Part shown: positions 1 to 6,529 of the stretch, piece by piece
How the letters are laid out: each line of letters starts with the position of its first letter
Numbering within the stretch: the stretch's first letter is position 1
Assembly: GCA_903911455.1 (NCBI GenBank)
Contig: CAIWDQ010000580.1
Location: forward strand, 1-10,893
Source of the DNA: an uncultured bacterium
GTDB taxonomy: Bacteria; Bacteroidota; Bacteroidia; Bacteroidales; JACABE01
Direction: 5' to 3'
DNA length: 10,893 nt
Translations under genes and position numbers: made by a program
Notes under the pieces: model-generated
Database searches by the model: none
Told to the model about the DNA's origin: nothing
What the model saw: only the letters and a program-made list of their open reading frames with translations

Positions 1-522
1 ATAAGTTGTACACATCATCCTGACGAAACACATGATCCTTTTACAAGTAATCAATTATTGTGGATTAATAACATTAAAAATCCAACTTATAAAGTAATCA
101 CCAAAACTACAGATTCTTCAGGAATAAGAATAGATACTATTATTTCTACTTCAACAAGCATAGATGATAAAAGATATGTTTCTATCAATGATGACTATAC
201 TCTTATCTATTATCAAGGAAGCTATGAATTAAATATAGTTAAGTATGTTCAGAATCCACATTTTAATTATTTTACCCATTTAATCCTTTATATAAGCAAT
301 TATAAAGATTTTGGTGTGACAATTGATCCTGATTATAATTACAAAACAAATCTACCCACAGATACTGCAACAGTAAACGGTATTTTTTATAATGATATAT
401 ATAATTTTGCAAATGCAGGATTTTATTCAGTAAATGAGTATAAGAAAATATATTTTAGAAAAGGAGTTGGATTTATATATATAGAAAAAACAGATGGTAG
501 TGTTGCGATAATGTTACAATAG
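1..522 (+). CDS. putative lipoprotein of unknown function, 5' end outside window
   Basis: The frame is open from the first base, so only the C-terminal 173 residues are present. The first three codons read Ile-Ser-Cys followed by Thr, which fits the end of a lipobox; the cysteine at 7-9 would be the lipidated residue and the start would lie some 15-25 codons upstream. The mature chain is polar, rich in Tyr, Asn, Asp and Thr, with alternating hydrophobic stretches that suggest beta structure (for example around 205-300 and 440-490). I recognise no domain. The TTG at 58 is an unlikely start because the frame continues upstream with the lipobox-like codons. It ends 57 nt before the next gene on the same strand. 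The coding call is fairly firm; the lipoprotein call rests on three residues at the window edge. Confidence 0.65.
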   Translation: MSCTHHPDETHDPFTSNQLLWINNIKNPTYKVITKTTDSSGIRIDTIISTSTSIDDKRYVSINDDYTLIYYQGSYELNIVKYVQNPHFNYFTHLILYISNYKDFGVTIDPDYNYKTNLPTDTATVNGIFYNDIYNFANAGFYSVNEYKKIYFRKGVGFIYIEKTDGSVAIMLQ

Positions 523-566
523 ACTTTAAGGGAAATAATAATAAAGAATATAAAAACAAAGCCCAA

Positions 567-624
567 AAAACTTATCATAATGAAGAAAATTACAATACTA
601 ATGCTCCTATTATTAGGTTTTAAT
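567..624 (+). repeat. 5' gene-start module, copy 1 of 3
   Basis: The segment runs from the A-rich upstream bases through the ATG at 580 and into the signal-peptide codons. It is nearly the same as 1222-1284 and 1796-1846: aaaac(t/a)tatcat(a/c)ATG, followed by codons for Met-Lys-Lys-Ile and an ACTAATG motif near codon 7. Here the module precedes a mature protein unrelated to the other two copies. Confidence 0.6.
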
Positions 625-1170
625 CTACCTATATCAAAAGGAGGAGCAGTCGGTATTGTTCAGGATAACATATCATTATACTGGGGCAAAACGTATAGAT
701 TTGGTGATAAAACTTATAATACTTTTGAAATAGCAAACGAACAGTTTTATCATACCTGCTTAATGAACAGGTTTTATGGTTATGGTATAAGACTGGATGA
801 TTTTAAAAACAATAACTTCTCTTTAAGTGTAAAATATTTTCACAAACTCATCGGTACTACCCGATTATGTTGTAATCCATATTGGGCAGTTTCGCCGGTA
901 GTTTTCCGGTTTAATAATAATATAGGTATCAACCTAAAGCCCGAAATAGGCATTAGATTTAATTTCAGAGAATACTATTTGACAAAAGGTTGGTTGAGCT
1001 TGTGTATAAATGTGTCGTATGCTTATGATGTGCCTATACTTAATAAAAATTATTTCAATGTTAATAGAAGTGATTTGTCAATAAAAGCAGCATTGTCAAT
1101 AAATATCTTTCATTGTCTTTACAAACGCTATCTTAAAAAGAAAGACGATAAAATAGAAAAGAGCAATTAA
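580..1170 (+). CDS. small exported protein, probable outer-membrane beta-barrel, unknown function
   Basis: This 196-residue protein has a clear N-terminal signal peptide (MKKI, then a Leu-rich core to about residue 20). The mature part has amphipathic strands with Tyr, Phe and Trp alternating with polar residues, repeated Gly-Ile and Asn-Phe-Ser type turns, and a Lys-rich C-terminal tail. That pattern suits a small beta-barrel or beta-sandwich exported to the outer membrane or periplasm, but I do not recognise a family. Cys98-Cys99 lie in the middle, within LCCNP. The first 45 bases, and about 14 bases upstream, closely match the start regions of the next two genes, while the mature protein does not resemble theirs. 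It lies 57 nt after the upstream lipoprotein-like gene and ends just before a -7 promoter element at 1176. Confidence 0.7.
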   Translation: MKKITILMLLLLGFNLPISKGGAVGIVQDNISLYWGKTYRFGDKTYNTFEIANEQFYHTCLMNRFYGYGIRLDDFKNNNFSLSVKYFHKLIGTTRLCCNPYWAVSPVVFRFNNNIGINLKPEIGIRFNFREYYLTKGWLSLCINVSYAYDVPILNKNYFNVNRSDLSIKAALSINIFHCLYKRYLKKKDDKIEKSN

Positions 1171-1175
1171 ATTTG

Positions 1176-1183
1176 TAACTTTG
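1176..1183 (+). promoter_or_regulatory. Bacteroidetes-type -7 promoter element (TAACTTTG)
   Basis: TAACTTTG matches the Bacteroidetes -7 consensus TAnnTTTG. It lies right after the stop at 1170 and about 50 nt before the ATG at 1235. No good TTTG is seen at the expected -33 distance. If used, transcription starts near 1190, which rules out the TTG at 1181 as a start for the next gene because that codon lies inside the promoter element. Confidence 0.45.
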
Positions 1184-1221
1184 CATCTTAAATTAGATCA
1201 AAAACAAGTATTAAAACTTCA

Positions 1222-1284
1222 AAAACATATCATAATGAAAAAAATTATAATACTAATGCTTCTTATACTATGTTTTAGTTTTAA
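1222..1284 (+). repeat. 5' gene-start module, copy 2 of 3
   Basis: This is the second copy of the shared ribosome-entry and signal-peptide region, around the ATG at 1235. It is closest to copy 1: both carry AACTTATCATAATG or AACATATCATAATG and a GGTTTTAA or AGTTTTAA run about 40 bases after the ATG. Confidence 0.6.
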
Positions 1285-1768
1285 TAAAATTATAGCCCAA
1301 ACATATAAACTCAATTACGAACCCAAAGGCAAAATTATAAGGTTTAATTTTGATAGTTTGACATTTTATACCGATACAACATCGCTATTTGAGTCTTTTA
1401 GAGACATCGATTATAAATATGTTCAAGCTGAATCTTTAAATAATTTGAATAAAGTTCGTAAAAAGATAAGAGAAGCTAAAAATGATACCATAGTTTTTAA
1501 ATGGATTACTAATAACTCTGATGTTAATCAAAGTGATGAAACTTATTATGATTTTAGTATTAAGTCTACATTGATGAGTTTGATTCAAATAAATAAGGTA
1601 AAGTTATATGATAAACATAATAAGCTTGTAAAGATTATAAAATGTAAGAAGATTGGTTCAGAAAAAGAAGGCAGAATTAGACGAGCTTATATAAATAAAG
1701 AAACAAAGGAAGAATTATTTTATGAACATATTTATTTCAGAATTGGACCATGCCCAAGAAACTTATAA
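1235..1768 (+). CDS. exported protein of unknown function, tandem paralogue A
   Basis: This 177-residue protein has a signal peptide (MKKIIILMLLILC core) with a likely cleavage before Gln in IIA|QTYKL. The frame stays open upstream to a TTG at 1181, but that codon lies in a promoter -7 element. The ATG at 1235 also aligns exactly with the start of the next gene, so I choose 1235. The mature N-terminus (TYKLNYEPKGKI, then FDSLTFYTDT) is almost the same as in the following gene, and the C-terminal third is more loosely alike (KLYDKHNKLVK versus KWFDKNNHEVK). The chain is basic and mixed alpha/beta in appearance, with no motif I can tie to a function. Forty nucleotides separate it from its paralogue, so the two are probably cotranscribed. 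Confidence 0.75.
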   Translation: MKKIIILMLLILCFSFNKIIAQTYKLNYEPKGKIIRFNFDSLTFYTDTTSLFESFRDIDYKYVQAESLNNLNKVRKKIREAKNDTIVFKWITNNSDVNQSDETYYDFSIKSTLMSLIQINKVKLYDKHNKLVKIIKCKKIGSEKEGRIRRAYINKETKEELFYEHIYFRIGPCPRNL

Positions 1769-1795
1769 ACATAAGAAAACAATTATGTAACCCTT

Positions 1796-1846
1796 AAAAC
1801 ATATCATCATGAAAAAAATTATACTACTAATGATGATGATACTATG
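1796..1846 (+). repeat. 5' gene-start module, copy 3 of 3
   Basis: This is the third copy, around the ATG at 1809, with CATATCATCATG in place of CATATCATAATG. The matching DNA resumes at 1869-1911, where gcccaaacatataaactcaa is shared base for base with 1294-1313 in the preceding paralogue. Confidence 0.6.
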
Positions 1847-2339
1847 TATTTATCTTCATCCTATAAAAGCCCAAACATATAAACTCAATTTTGAACCTAA
1901 AGGCAAAATAGTGAAAATAATTTATGATAGTATGACGTTTTATACGGATACTAATGCCCTGTTGGGTTATGACACCTATTTTATTTATATGGGTAAAGAT
2001 GTTACGTTGGAGAAAGCATTGCAAGTAGTGCGAAATGAAATAAAAGAAAATAAAGAGGATACTATTACTTTTAGTGGAGAAGTTATTAAATTTTATGACC
2101 CTGAAAGCACTTATCCTTTTAAAAGATGGTATGTTTGGTCTACACTACAGAAAATGATAGAGGATAAAAATGTAAAATGGTTTGATAAAAATAATCATGA
2201 GGTAAAATATGTTTATATAAAGGAAACCGGGACAAGATTTAAAGGGAAAATAACAACACAGTATATCAATTTACAAAATAATGAAGTTATAAGAGAAGAA
2301 ACCATGCTTTATATAAAATGGTGGAGCAGGATTTTTTAA
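1809..2339 (+). CDS. exported protein of unknown function, tandem paralogue B
   Basis: This 176-residue protein is the second member of the tandem pair. Its signal peptide (MKKIILLMMMILC core) is probably cut in IKA|QTYKL. The block TYKLNFEPKGKI plus YDSMTFYTDT closely matches the paralogue. The central region (residues about 50-100) has diverged, and the C-terminus ends in an aromatic KWWSRIF that the partner lacks. DNA identity is highest over the first 110 or so bases and falls off after that, which fits an old duplication with a conserved or converted 5' end. I know of no family or function. It is exported, so a periplasmic or surface role is likely. The next gene starts 21 nt downstream, suggesting one operon. 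Confidence 0.75.
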   Translation: MKKIILLMMMILCIYLHPIKAQTYKLNFEPKGKIVKIIYDSMTFYTDTNALLGYDTYFIYMGKDVTLEKALQVVRNEIKENKEDTITFSGEVIKFYDPESTYPFKRWYVWSTLQKMIEDKNVKWFDKNNHEVKYVYIKETGTRFKGKITTQYINLQNNEVIREETMLYIKWWSRIF

Positions 2340-2360
2340 AAACTATACATATATATTATA

Positions 2361-2942
2361 ATGACATCAAAAATGACAAAAATAAAGATCTATTATATCA
2401 TACTACTCGGGTTAATGTTGATGTCGCTTAGCGCGATAACACAACAGCCCACAACACGCCCATCTGAATGGGCTACAAAAGTAAGTGCAACAAAACTAAA
2501 GAATCTTTACAAAGTAAACGACAGCATTTACCGCTGCGAACAACCGGACAGTCTTGGTTTTGAAATATTAAATAAAATGGGTGTAATGAGTGTTTTAAAT
2601 CTTAGGACAACTCACAAAGATAATAAACTTAAACATAAGTTGCCTATACAATTGTATAATGTTAAAATGTCGGCAGAACAAATTACTGATGACGACATAA
2701 TTAGGGCATTATGGATACTTAAGAATTCGCCCAAACCAATTGTAGTTCATTGTGCACATGGCAGCGACCGTACAGGCGCCGTACTCGCAATGTACAGAAT
2801 CGTATTCCAGAACTGGACGAAAGAACAAGCTATTAACGAAATGAAAAAAGGAGGTTATGGATTTCATAAGCTTTACTTCAACATAGCAAAATATATCAAA
2901 AAAGTAGATGTAGAAAAGATTAAGAAGGAAGTTTATAAGTAA
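2361..2942 (+). CDS. exported dual-specificity/tyrosine-type protein phosphatase
   Basis: This 193-residue protein contains the CX5R phosphatase signature HCAHGSDRTG at residues 120-129: Cys121 is the expected nucleophile and Arg127 binds the phosphate. An Asp cluster at 110-112 is placed where the general acid is expected. The earlier YKVNDSIYRCEQPD and MGVMSVLNLR blocks (about 50-82) are typical of bacterial DSP-like phosphatases, which hydrolyse phosphotyrosine, phosphoserine/threonine or other phosphoesters; the substrate is not visible here. A hydrophobic N-terminal segment (residues 10-25) reads as a signal peptide or signal anchor, so the catalytic domain probably acts outside the cytoplasm. 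The ATG at 2361 is used, with another ATG four codons later. It lies 21 nt after the tandem paralogues and 25 nt before the monooxygenase-like gene. Confidence 0.88.
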   Translation: MTSKMTKIKIYYIILLGLMLMSLSAITQQPTTRPSEWATKVSATKLKNLYKVNDSIYRCEQPDSLGFEILNKMGVMSVLNLRTTHKDNKLKHKLPIQLYNVKMSAEQITDDDIIRALWILKNSPKPIVVHCAHGSDRTGAVLAMYRIVFQNWTKEQAINEMKKGGYGFHKLYFNIAKYIKKVDVEKIKKEVYK

Positions 2943-2967
2943 GAAAAGAATAAAAACCTCTCTATTT

Positions 2968-3315
2968 ATGATAGCTCAAACGCCCACACCTCCCTACTAT
3001 GCAGTTATTTTTACATCACTTCGCACTGAAGTAGATGACGGATATGAAGAAATGGCTGAGAAGATGATTGCTTTGGCAGCGAAACAAGAAGGATTTCTGG
3101 GAGTAGAATCAGCAAGAAATGACTTAGGTATAACAGTTTCATACTGGAAAGATCTGCAATCTATAAAGAACTGGAAAGAACATTACGAACATACATTAGC
3201 CCGCGAAAAAGGCCGGAAAGAATGGTACAAAAGCTTTAAAACACGAATAGCTTTGGTTGAAAGAGATTACGAATACGAGAAACCTGAAACATTAAAGAAA
3301 ATAAATCATTTATAA
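2968..3315 (+). CDS. ABM-fold (antibiotic biosynthesis monooxygenase-like) protein
   Basis: This 115-residue cytoplasmic protein has the dimeric alpha/beta-barrel ABM pattern: a first strand PYYAVIFTSLRT (9-20), a helix with EEMAEKMIALAAKQ (27-40), the characteristic GFLGVESAR (42-50), ITVSYWKDLQSIKNWKEH (55-72) and a final strand RIALVERDYEYE (93-104). W60, W69, H72 and H75 are in the positions where the family has its conserved aromatic and His residues. Members range from true cofactor-free monooxygenases to proteins of unknown role; the name does not imply antibiotic synthesis here. There is no signal peptide, unlike the upstream genes. Its stop overlaps the next start in TAATG, so the two are translationally coupled. 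Confidence 0.85.
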   Translation: MIAQTPTPPYYAVIFTSLRTEVDDGYEEMAEKMIALAAKQEGFLGVESARNDLGITVSYWKDLQSIKNWKEHYEHTLAREKGRKEWYKSFKTRIALVERDYEYEKPETLKKINHL

Positions 3316-3476
3316 TGGAAAATAAAGAACAAAAATTAGAAGAACTCCATGAAAAAATCACTAAAGGCATACAAATTGCTTTTGAGAAACTAGTTATACA
3401 AAAAAAGAAAGACGATGGTGAATTCGTTTTCTCAAAAGATGGTAAAATAGTTGTAATTAAAGCCAGAGATATGTAA
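3315..3476 (+). CDS. small hypothetical protein, 53 residues
   Basis: The ATG at 3315 shares its A with the TAA of the preceding gene (TAATG), which strongly suggests coupled translation and a real gene. The product is highly charged. The N-terminal half (ENKEQKLEELHEKI then AFEKLVIQKKKDD) looks like an amphipathic helix. It is followed by FVFSKDGKIVVIKARDM, a short beta pair around Asp-Gly-Lys. Small Bacteroidetes proteins ending in a similar DGKIV..I motif are familiar to me as hypothetical proteins, but I cannot name a family. It has no signal peptide or Cys. It ends 12 nt from the convergent permease gene. Confidence 0.65.
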   Translation: MENKEQKLEELHEKITKGIQIAFEKLVIQKKKDDGEFVFSKDGKIVVIKARDM

Positions 3477-3488
3477 TTTAGATTCTTC

Positions 3489-4271
3489 CTAAGTTATAGC
3501 CTTAAATATCTCTTTAAAATCACTCAAACCGAACAACTGCGCCGAAGAAATAAGTATAACAACAACTATAACCCATCTCACAAAATTAGCACCCCAGCTT
3601 ACAGCATACTTTGATGCCAGCCACGCCCCAATAATATTCCCAATAGCATGTATCAACCCATATTGATAATTTATTTGCTTGTTCCACATAAATACCAACA
3701 CCGTAAAAGGAACATACAACAAAACGATGAAAACTTTAAGAGCATTCGCTTTTACTAAGTCGTAACCAGCACTTAACACCAGTCCTGCAAGTATAAAGTA
3801 GCCAACTCCAACATGTATGAAGCCACCATACAAACCTATTCCAAAAAACATAATGATTTGCCAGGGAGTAATCTTTTTCACAACAAGTTCTTTGCGACCT
3901 TTAAGCCAATATTCGGGTTTGTAGATAATAAAGAACAACATCACAAGCATAATCACACCTACAGCCTTTTCAAAAGTCTTTTCATGAATATCAACAGCAA
4001 TCACAGCACCCAATATTGAACCTATAGCTGTAGGAATCCCAAGTAATAAACCCTTTCGGGTATCCAAAACCTTTTGTTTTTTAAAGCTGGCAGTAGAAGT
4101 AAGAGTTTGTAATATAACTGCAATACGGTTGGTTCCATTTGCAACTGTTGCAGGCAAACCCAGAAACATAAACAAAGAGATGGAAATGATAGTGCCTCCA
4201 CCGGCAAGGGTGTTAATAAACCCGACCAGCAGCCCAGAAGATATCAGTAATAGAGTAATAAGCCATGTCAT
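3489..4271 (-). CDS. TauE/SafE family permease (sulfite exporter-like)
   Basis: This 260-residue inner-membrane protein has about eight hydrophobic segments and the two half-repeats of the TauE/SafE family: GFINTLAGGG at 17-26 with GTNR at 46-49 in the first half, and GLYGGFIHVGVGYF at 146-159 in the second. Family members are proposed to move sulfite, sulfoacetate or other small anions; the substrate here is unknown. The frame stays open to 4427, but that extension would translate an intrinsic terminator and a tRNA gene. The ATG at 4271 gives the normal length and places the hydrophobic N-terminus correctly, with a -7 element 26 nt upstream. It converges on the small gene ending at 3476. Confidence 0.9.
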   Translation of the reverse strand: MTWLITLLLISSGLLVGFINTLAGGGTIISISLFMFLGLPATVANGTNRIAVILQTLTSTASFKKQKVLDTRKGLLLGIPTAIGSILGAVIAVDIHEKTFEKAVGVIMLVMLFFIIYKPEYWLKGRKELVVKKITPWQIIMFFGIGLYGGFIHVGVGYFILAGLVLSAGYDLVKANALKVFIVLLYVPFTVLVFMWNKQINYQYGLIHAIGNIIGAWLASKYAVSWGANFVRWVIVVVILISSAQLFGLSDFKEIFKAIT

Positions 4272-4296
4272 TGTATGCAGTGTTTTTATCAGGCTG

Positions 4297-4304
4297 CAAA
4301 AGTA
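4297..4304 (-). promoter_or_regulatory. -7 promoter element (TACTTTTG) for the TauE/SafE gene
   Basis: On the minus strand TACTTTTG fits TAnnTTTG, and a TTTC (4325-4328 on the plus strand as GAAA) lies exactly 20 nt upstream as a weak -33. The predicted start of transcription, near 4290, gives a leader of about 20 nt before the ATG at 4271. The promoter lies directly after the tRNA terminator. Confidence 0.6.
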
Positions 4305-4333
4305 GTAAAAGTATTTATTGTAATGAAAGGAAT

Positions 4334-4364
4334 AAAAAAAGGGATTGAAATTAATCAACCCCTT
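4334..4364 (-). terminator. intrinsic terminator of tRNA-Phe
   Basis: On the minus strand, AAGGGGTTGA, a TTAATT loop and TCAATCCCTT form a 10-bp stem with one G-T pair, followed at once by a run of seven Ts. It begins 5 nt after the mature 3' end of the tRNA and separates that transcript from the permease gene. Confidence 0.85.
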
Positions 4365-4369
4365 CCGGG

Positions 4370-4442
<73 letters not shown>

Positions 4443-4459
4443 AACTTTAAAACGGACTG

Positions 4460-4489
4460 CAAAATTAACTATTTTTTTAGGATTACAAA
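4460..4489 (-). promoter_or_regulatory. promoter of tRNA-Phe (-33 TTTG, -7 TAATTTTG)
   Basis: On the minus strand TTTG (4489-4486) and TAATTTTG (4467-4460) are separated by 18 nt, a good match to the Bacteroidetes -33/-7 arrangement. Transcription would start about 10 nt upstream of the mature tRNA 5' end at 4442. Confidence 0.7.
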
Positions 4490-4529
4490 ATCTTTTTTCA
4501 AAAAAATAGTATTTTAATAGTAAATATTT

Positions 4530-5759
4530 TTAAAAGCTGATGTTTTCTAATATAATATCTGTCGCACCAACTTTGTTAATCACATAGTTCTTGCATTTAA
4601 GTGAAGCATTATTTCTTTCAGCATCATTAAAGATAAGTTCTTTCATTTTAATTAAAAATTCATCCTTATCATTAATGGTAAAAGCCCCCCCTAAAGATAT
4701 TAGCTCAACAGCTTCAGAAAACTTCTTATAATTTGGACCAAATAAAATAGGAACTCCAAATGTAGCAGCTTCCAGAATATTGTGTATCCCTTTTCCAAAA
4801 CCACCACCAATTATTGAAACATCTGCGTACTGATACAAATGAGACAAGTATCCGATTCCATCAACAATTAAAATCTTAGCATCTGCAACGTTTTCTTCAT
4901 TAGCTTCCGAAAACAGTACTACATCCGAACCTAATTTTTCTTTAAGTTTAATAATCCTTTCGGGATGGGTTTCGTGAGGAGCAATAATATACTTTATGTC
5001 TTTTAATTTAAGTTTTATAAATTCAAATAACAAATCCTCATCGGGTTCCCAGGTACTGCCTGCAAGTATTAGTTTATTAGCACCACCTTTAAAACTATTT
5101 ATTATTGGGAAAGCTTTTTTTTGTGATGCTATGGCAAATACTCTGTCGAAGCGGGTATCTCCACTTATAATGATATTATTATAACCAATACTATTCAACA
5201 AGTCTTTTGATATTGTATTCTGAACAAAGAAATAAGTAAAACAATTTAATTGCTTTCGAAACCAATTACCATAAGCCTTAAAGAAATGTTGCGAAGGACG
5301 AAATATTCCGGATATAAGAAAAACAGGAATATCTTTTTTCTTTAATTCATTTAGATAATTAAACCAAAATTCATATTTAATAAAAAAAACAACATTGGGC
5401 TTAATTATCTCTATAAAATGTCTGGCATTAGCAGGAGTATCAATAGGTAAGTAAAAGATGTAATCAGCTTTCTCATAGTTCTTCCTAATCTCGTAACCTG
5501 AAGGAGAGAAAAAAGTAAGGAGGATCTTATAATCTGGATGTTTCTCTTTAAACTTTTCAATAACAGAACGACCCTGTTCAAATTCACCCAGAGAAGCAGC
5601 ATGAAACCAGGCTATCTTTTCGTTATTAACAGTAGCTTTTATTTTATTAAAAATATCTTTACGTCCATCTATCCATAGTTTTGCTTTAGGATCAAACAAA
5701 GAATAGATATAAATACCCAAAAGGTAGAGATAAATACCAACATTATAAAGTAAATGCAT
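4530..5759 (-). CDS. kdtA: 3-deoxy-D-manno-octulosonic acid (Kdo) transferase
   Basis: This 409-residue GT30 glycosyltransferase (also called WaaA) adds Kdo from CMP-Kdo to the lipid A precursor at the cytoplasmic face of the inner membrane. An N-terminal hydrophobic anchor (about 4-22) is followed by the acceptor-side domain with HAASLGEFEQ at 53-62; Glu59 matches the catalytic Glu. The CMP-Kdo domain carries GDTRFDRV (200-207), GSTWEPDE (234-241), PHETHPERI (261-269) and GGGFGKGIHN (318-327) with Glu330. Length is normal for the family. Whether it adds one or more Kdo units cannot be read from sequence. The start lies only 2 nt after the stop of the upstream beta-barrel-like gene, so the two are cotranscribed. 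I see no convincing intrinsic terminator in the 87 nt before the tRNA. Confidence 0.96.
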   Translation of the reverse strand: MHLLYNVGIYLYLLGIYIYSLFDPKAKLWIDGRKDIFNKIKATVNNEKIAWFHAASLGEFEQGRSVIEKFKEKHPDYKILLTFFSPSGYEIRKNYEKADYIFYLPIDTPANARHFIEIIKPNVVFFIKYEFWFNYLNELKKKDIPVFLISGIFRPSQHFFKAYGNWFRKQLNCFTYFFVQNTISKDLLNSIGYNNIIISGDTRFDRVFAIASQKKAFPIINSFKGGANKLILAGSTWEPDEDLLFEFIKLKLKDIKYIIAPHETHPERIIKLKEKLGSDVVLFSEANEENVADAKILIVDGIGYLSHLYQYADVSIIGGGFGKGIHNILEAATFGVPILFGPNYKKFSEAVELISLGGAFTINDKDEFLIKMKELIFNDAERNNASLKCKNYVINKVGATDIILENISF

Positions 5760-5761
5760 TG

Positions 5762-6529
5762 TTATCTGTAATAAAATCTGTTTGGAGCTCTTTTATATAA
5801 TGGGAATACCCACCCGAATTTAAAACCAAAAAGTCTGTCGTGTTTTACTGACATATCACTACTTCTGGTATCAAAATTAAAATCACGGAGTGACTTTGTC
5901 CAGGCTTGAGTATATTCCATCCCAATAAAGAAATTAGTAAGCTTATGTTCGCTTAAATATAAATAACCAACGAATCCTGTTAACGATAAACCACTCGAAA
6001 GCCTGTCATATCCCCGGGCATAATCTCCCATTAAAGATGGAACATCATTTTGATCAACTTCTATTCTAATTGCATGTTGCAAATATCCAACACTACCGAT
6101 TAACATAATCCCTGAATTAGGATTTGACCCAAACACAGGAATAACTTTACCCAATTTAAAACTTGTAAGAAAACCCCTTTCAAACATTCTGATATCTCCA
6201 AGTATTCCTTCACGTGTTATAGGTGCTCCATCTGTAGTTACAAGATTTTTTACAATCTGATCTTGGATTTTAACTTCGTTGCCAAACATATAATTAAAAT
6301 CTACACCTATTATCCAGTTATGTTTTGTTTTAATAGTAAAAGAAGGACCTAAGGTAGAATTATCTCCATATCTTTGAGCTAAATCTCCGCCTGCAAACTG
6401 ATAAGAGTAAGTAATAGCTATCATCCCACAAAATAAAGTAGAGTCTTTTATATTGCCCTGTGCCTTGAGTGAATTCCAACTATACAAATTGACAAGAACT
6501 AAAAGAATAAGAAGAAGATATTTTTTCAT
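5762..6529 (-). CDS. exported protein, probable outer-membrane beta-barrel, in operon with kdtA
   Basis: This 255-residue protein has a signal peptide (MKKYLLLILLVLVNLYSW core) cut probably in LKA|QGN. The mature chain alternates hydrophobic and polar residues in strands such as IAITYSYQF, WIIGVDFNYMF, FLTSFKLGKVIPVF, SGIMLIGSVGYL, LTGFVGYLYL, NFFIGMEYTQAW and LFGFKFGWVFPLY. These are separated by Asp/Asn/Gly-rich turns, the usual look of an 8-10 stranded outer-membrane barrel. I do not recognise a named family. Only 2 nt separate it from kdtA, so the pairing may reflect a link to lipopolysaccharide or outer-membrane assembly, but this is inferred from position alone. A -7 element is located about 50 nt upstream of the ATG. 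Confidence 0.82.
   Translation of the reverse strand: MKKYLLLILLVLVNLYSWNSLKAQGNIKDSTLFCGMIAITYSYQFAGGDLAQRYGDNSTLGPSFTIKTKHNWIIGVDFNYMFGNEVKIQDQIVKNLVTTDGAPITREGILGDIRMFERGFLTSFKLGKVIPVFGSNPNSGIMLIGSVGYLQHAIRIEVDQNDVPSLMGDYARGYDRLSSGLSLTGFVGYLYLSEHKLTNFFIGMEYTQAWTKSLRDFNFDTRSSDMSVKHDRLFGFKFGWVFPLYKRAPNRFYYR

Noticed and set aside
1181..1234. 18-codon N-terminal extension of paralogue A from a TTG start
   Set aside because: The TTG lies inside a TAnnTTTG promoter element, the extension precedes a complete signal peptide, and the paralogue starts at the ATG equivalent to 1235.
1842..2024. 60-codon frame on the minus strand
   Set aside because: It is antisense to paralogue B, has no recognisable domain, and arises from the coding frame of the real gene.
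3813..4019. 68-codon frame on the plus strand
   Set aside because: It lies inside the permease gene on the other strand and its product has no membrane or family features.
4443..4529. Terminator for kdtA
   Set aside because: There are runs of A and T and a TACTATT direct repeat, but no GC-containing stem followed by Ts.
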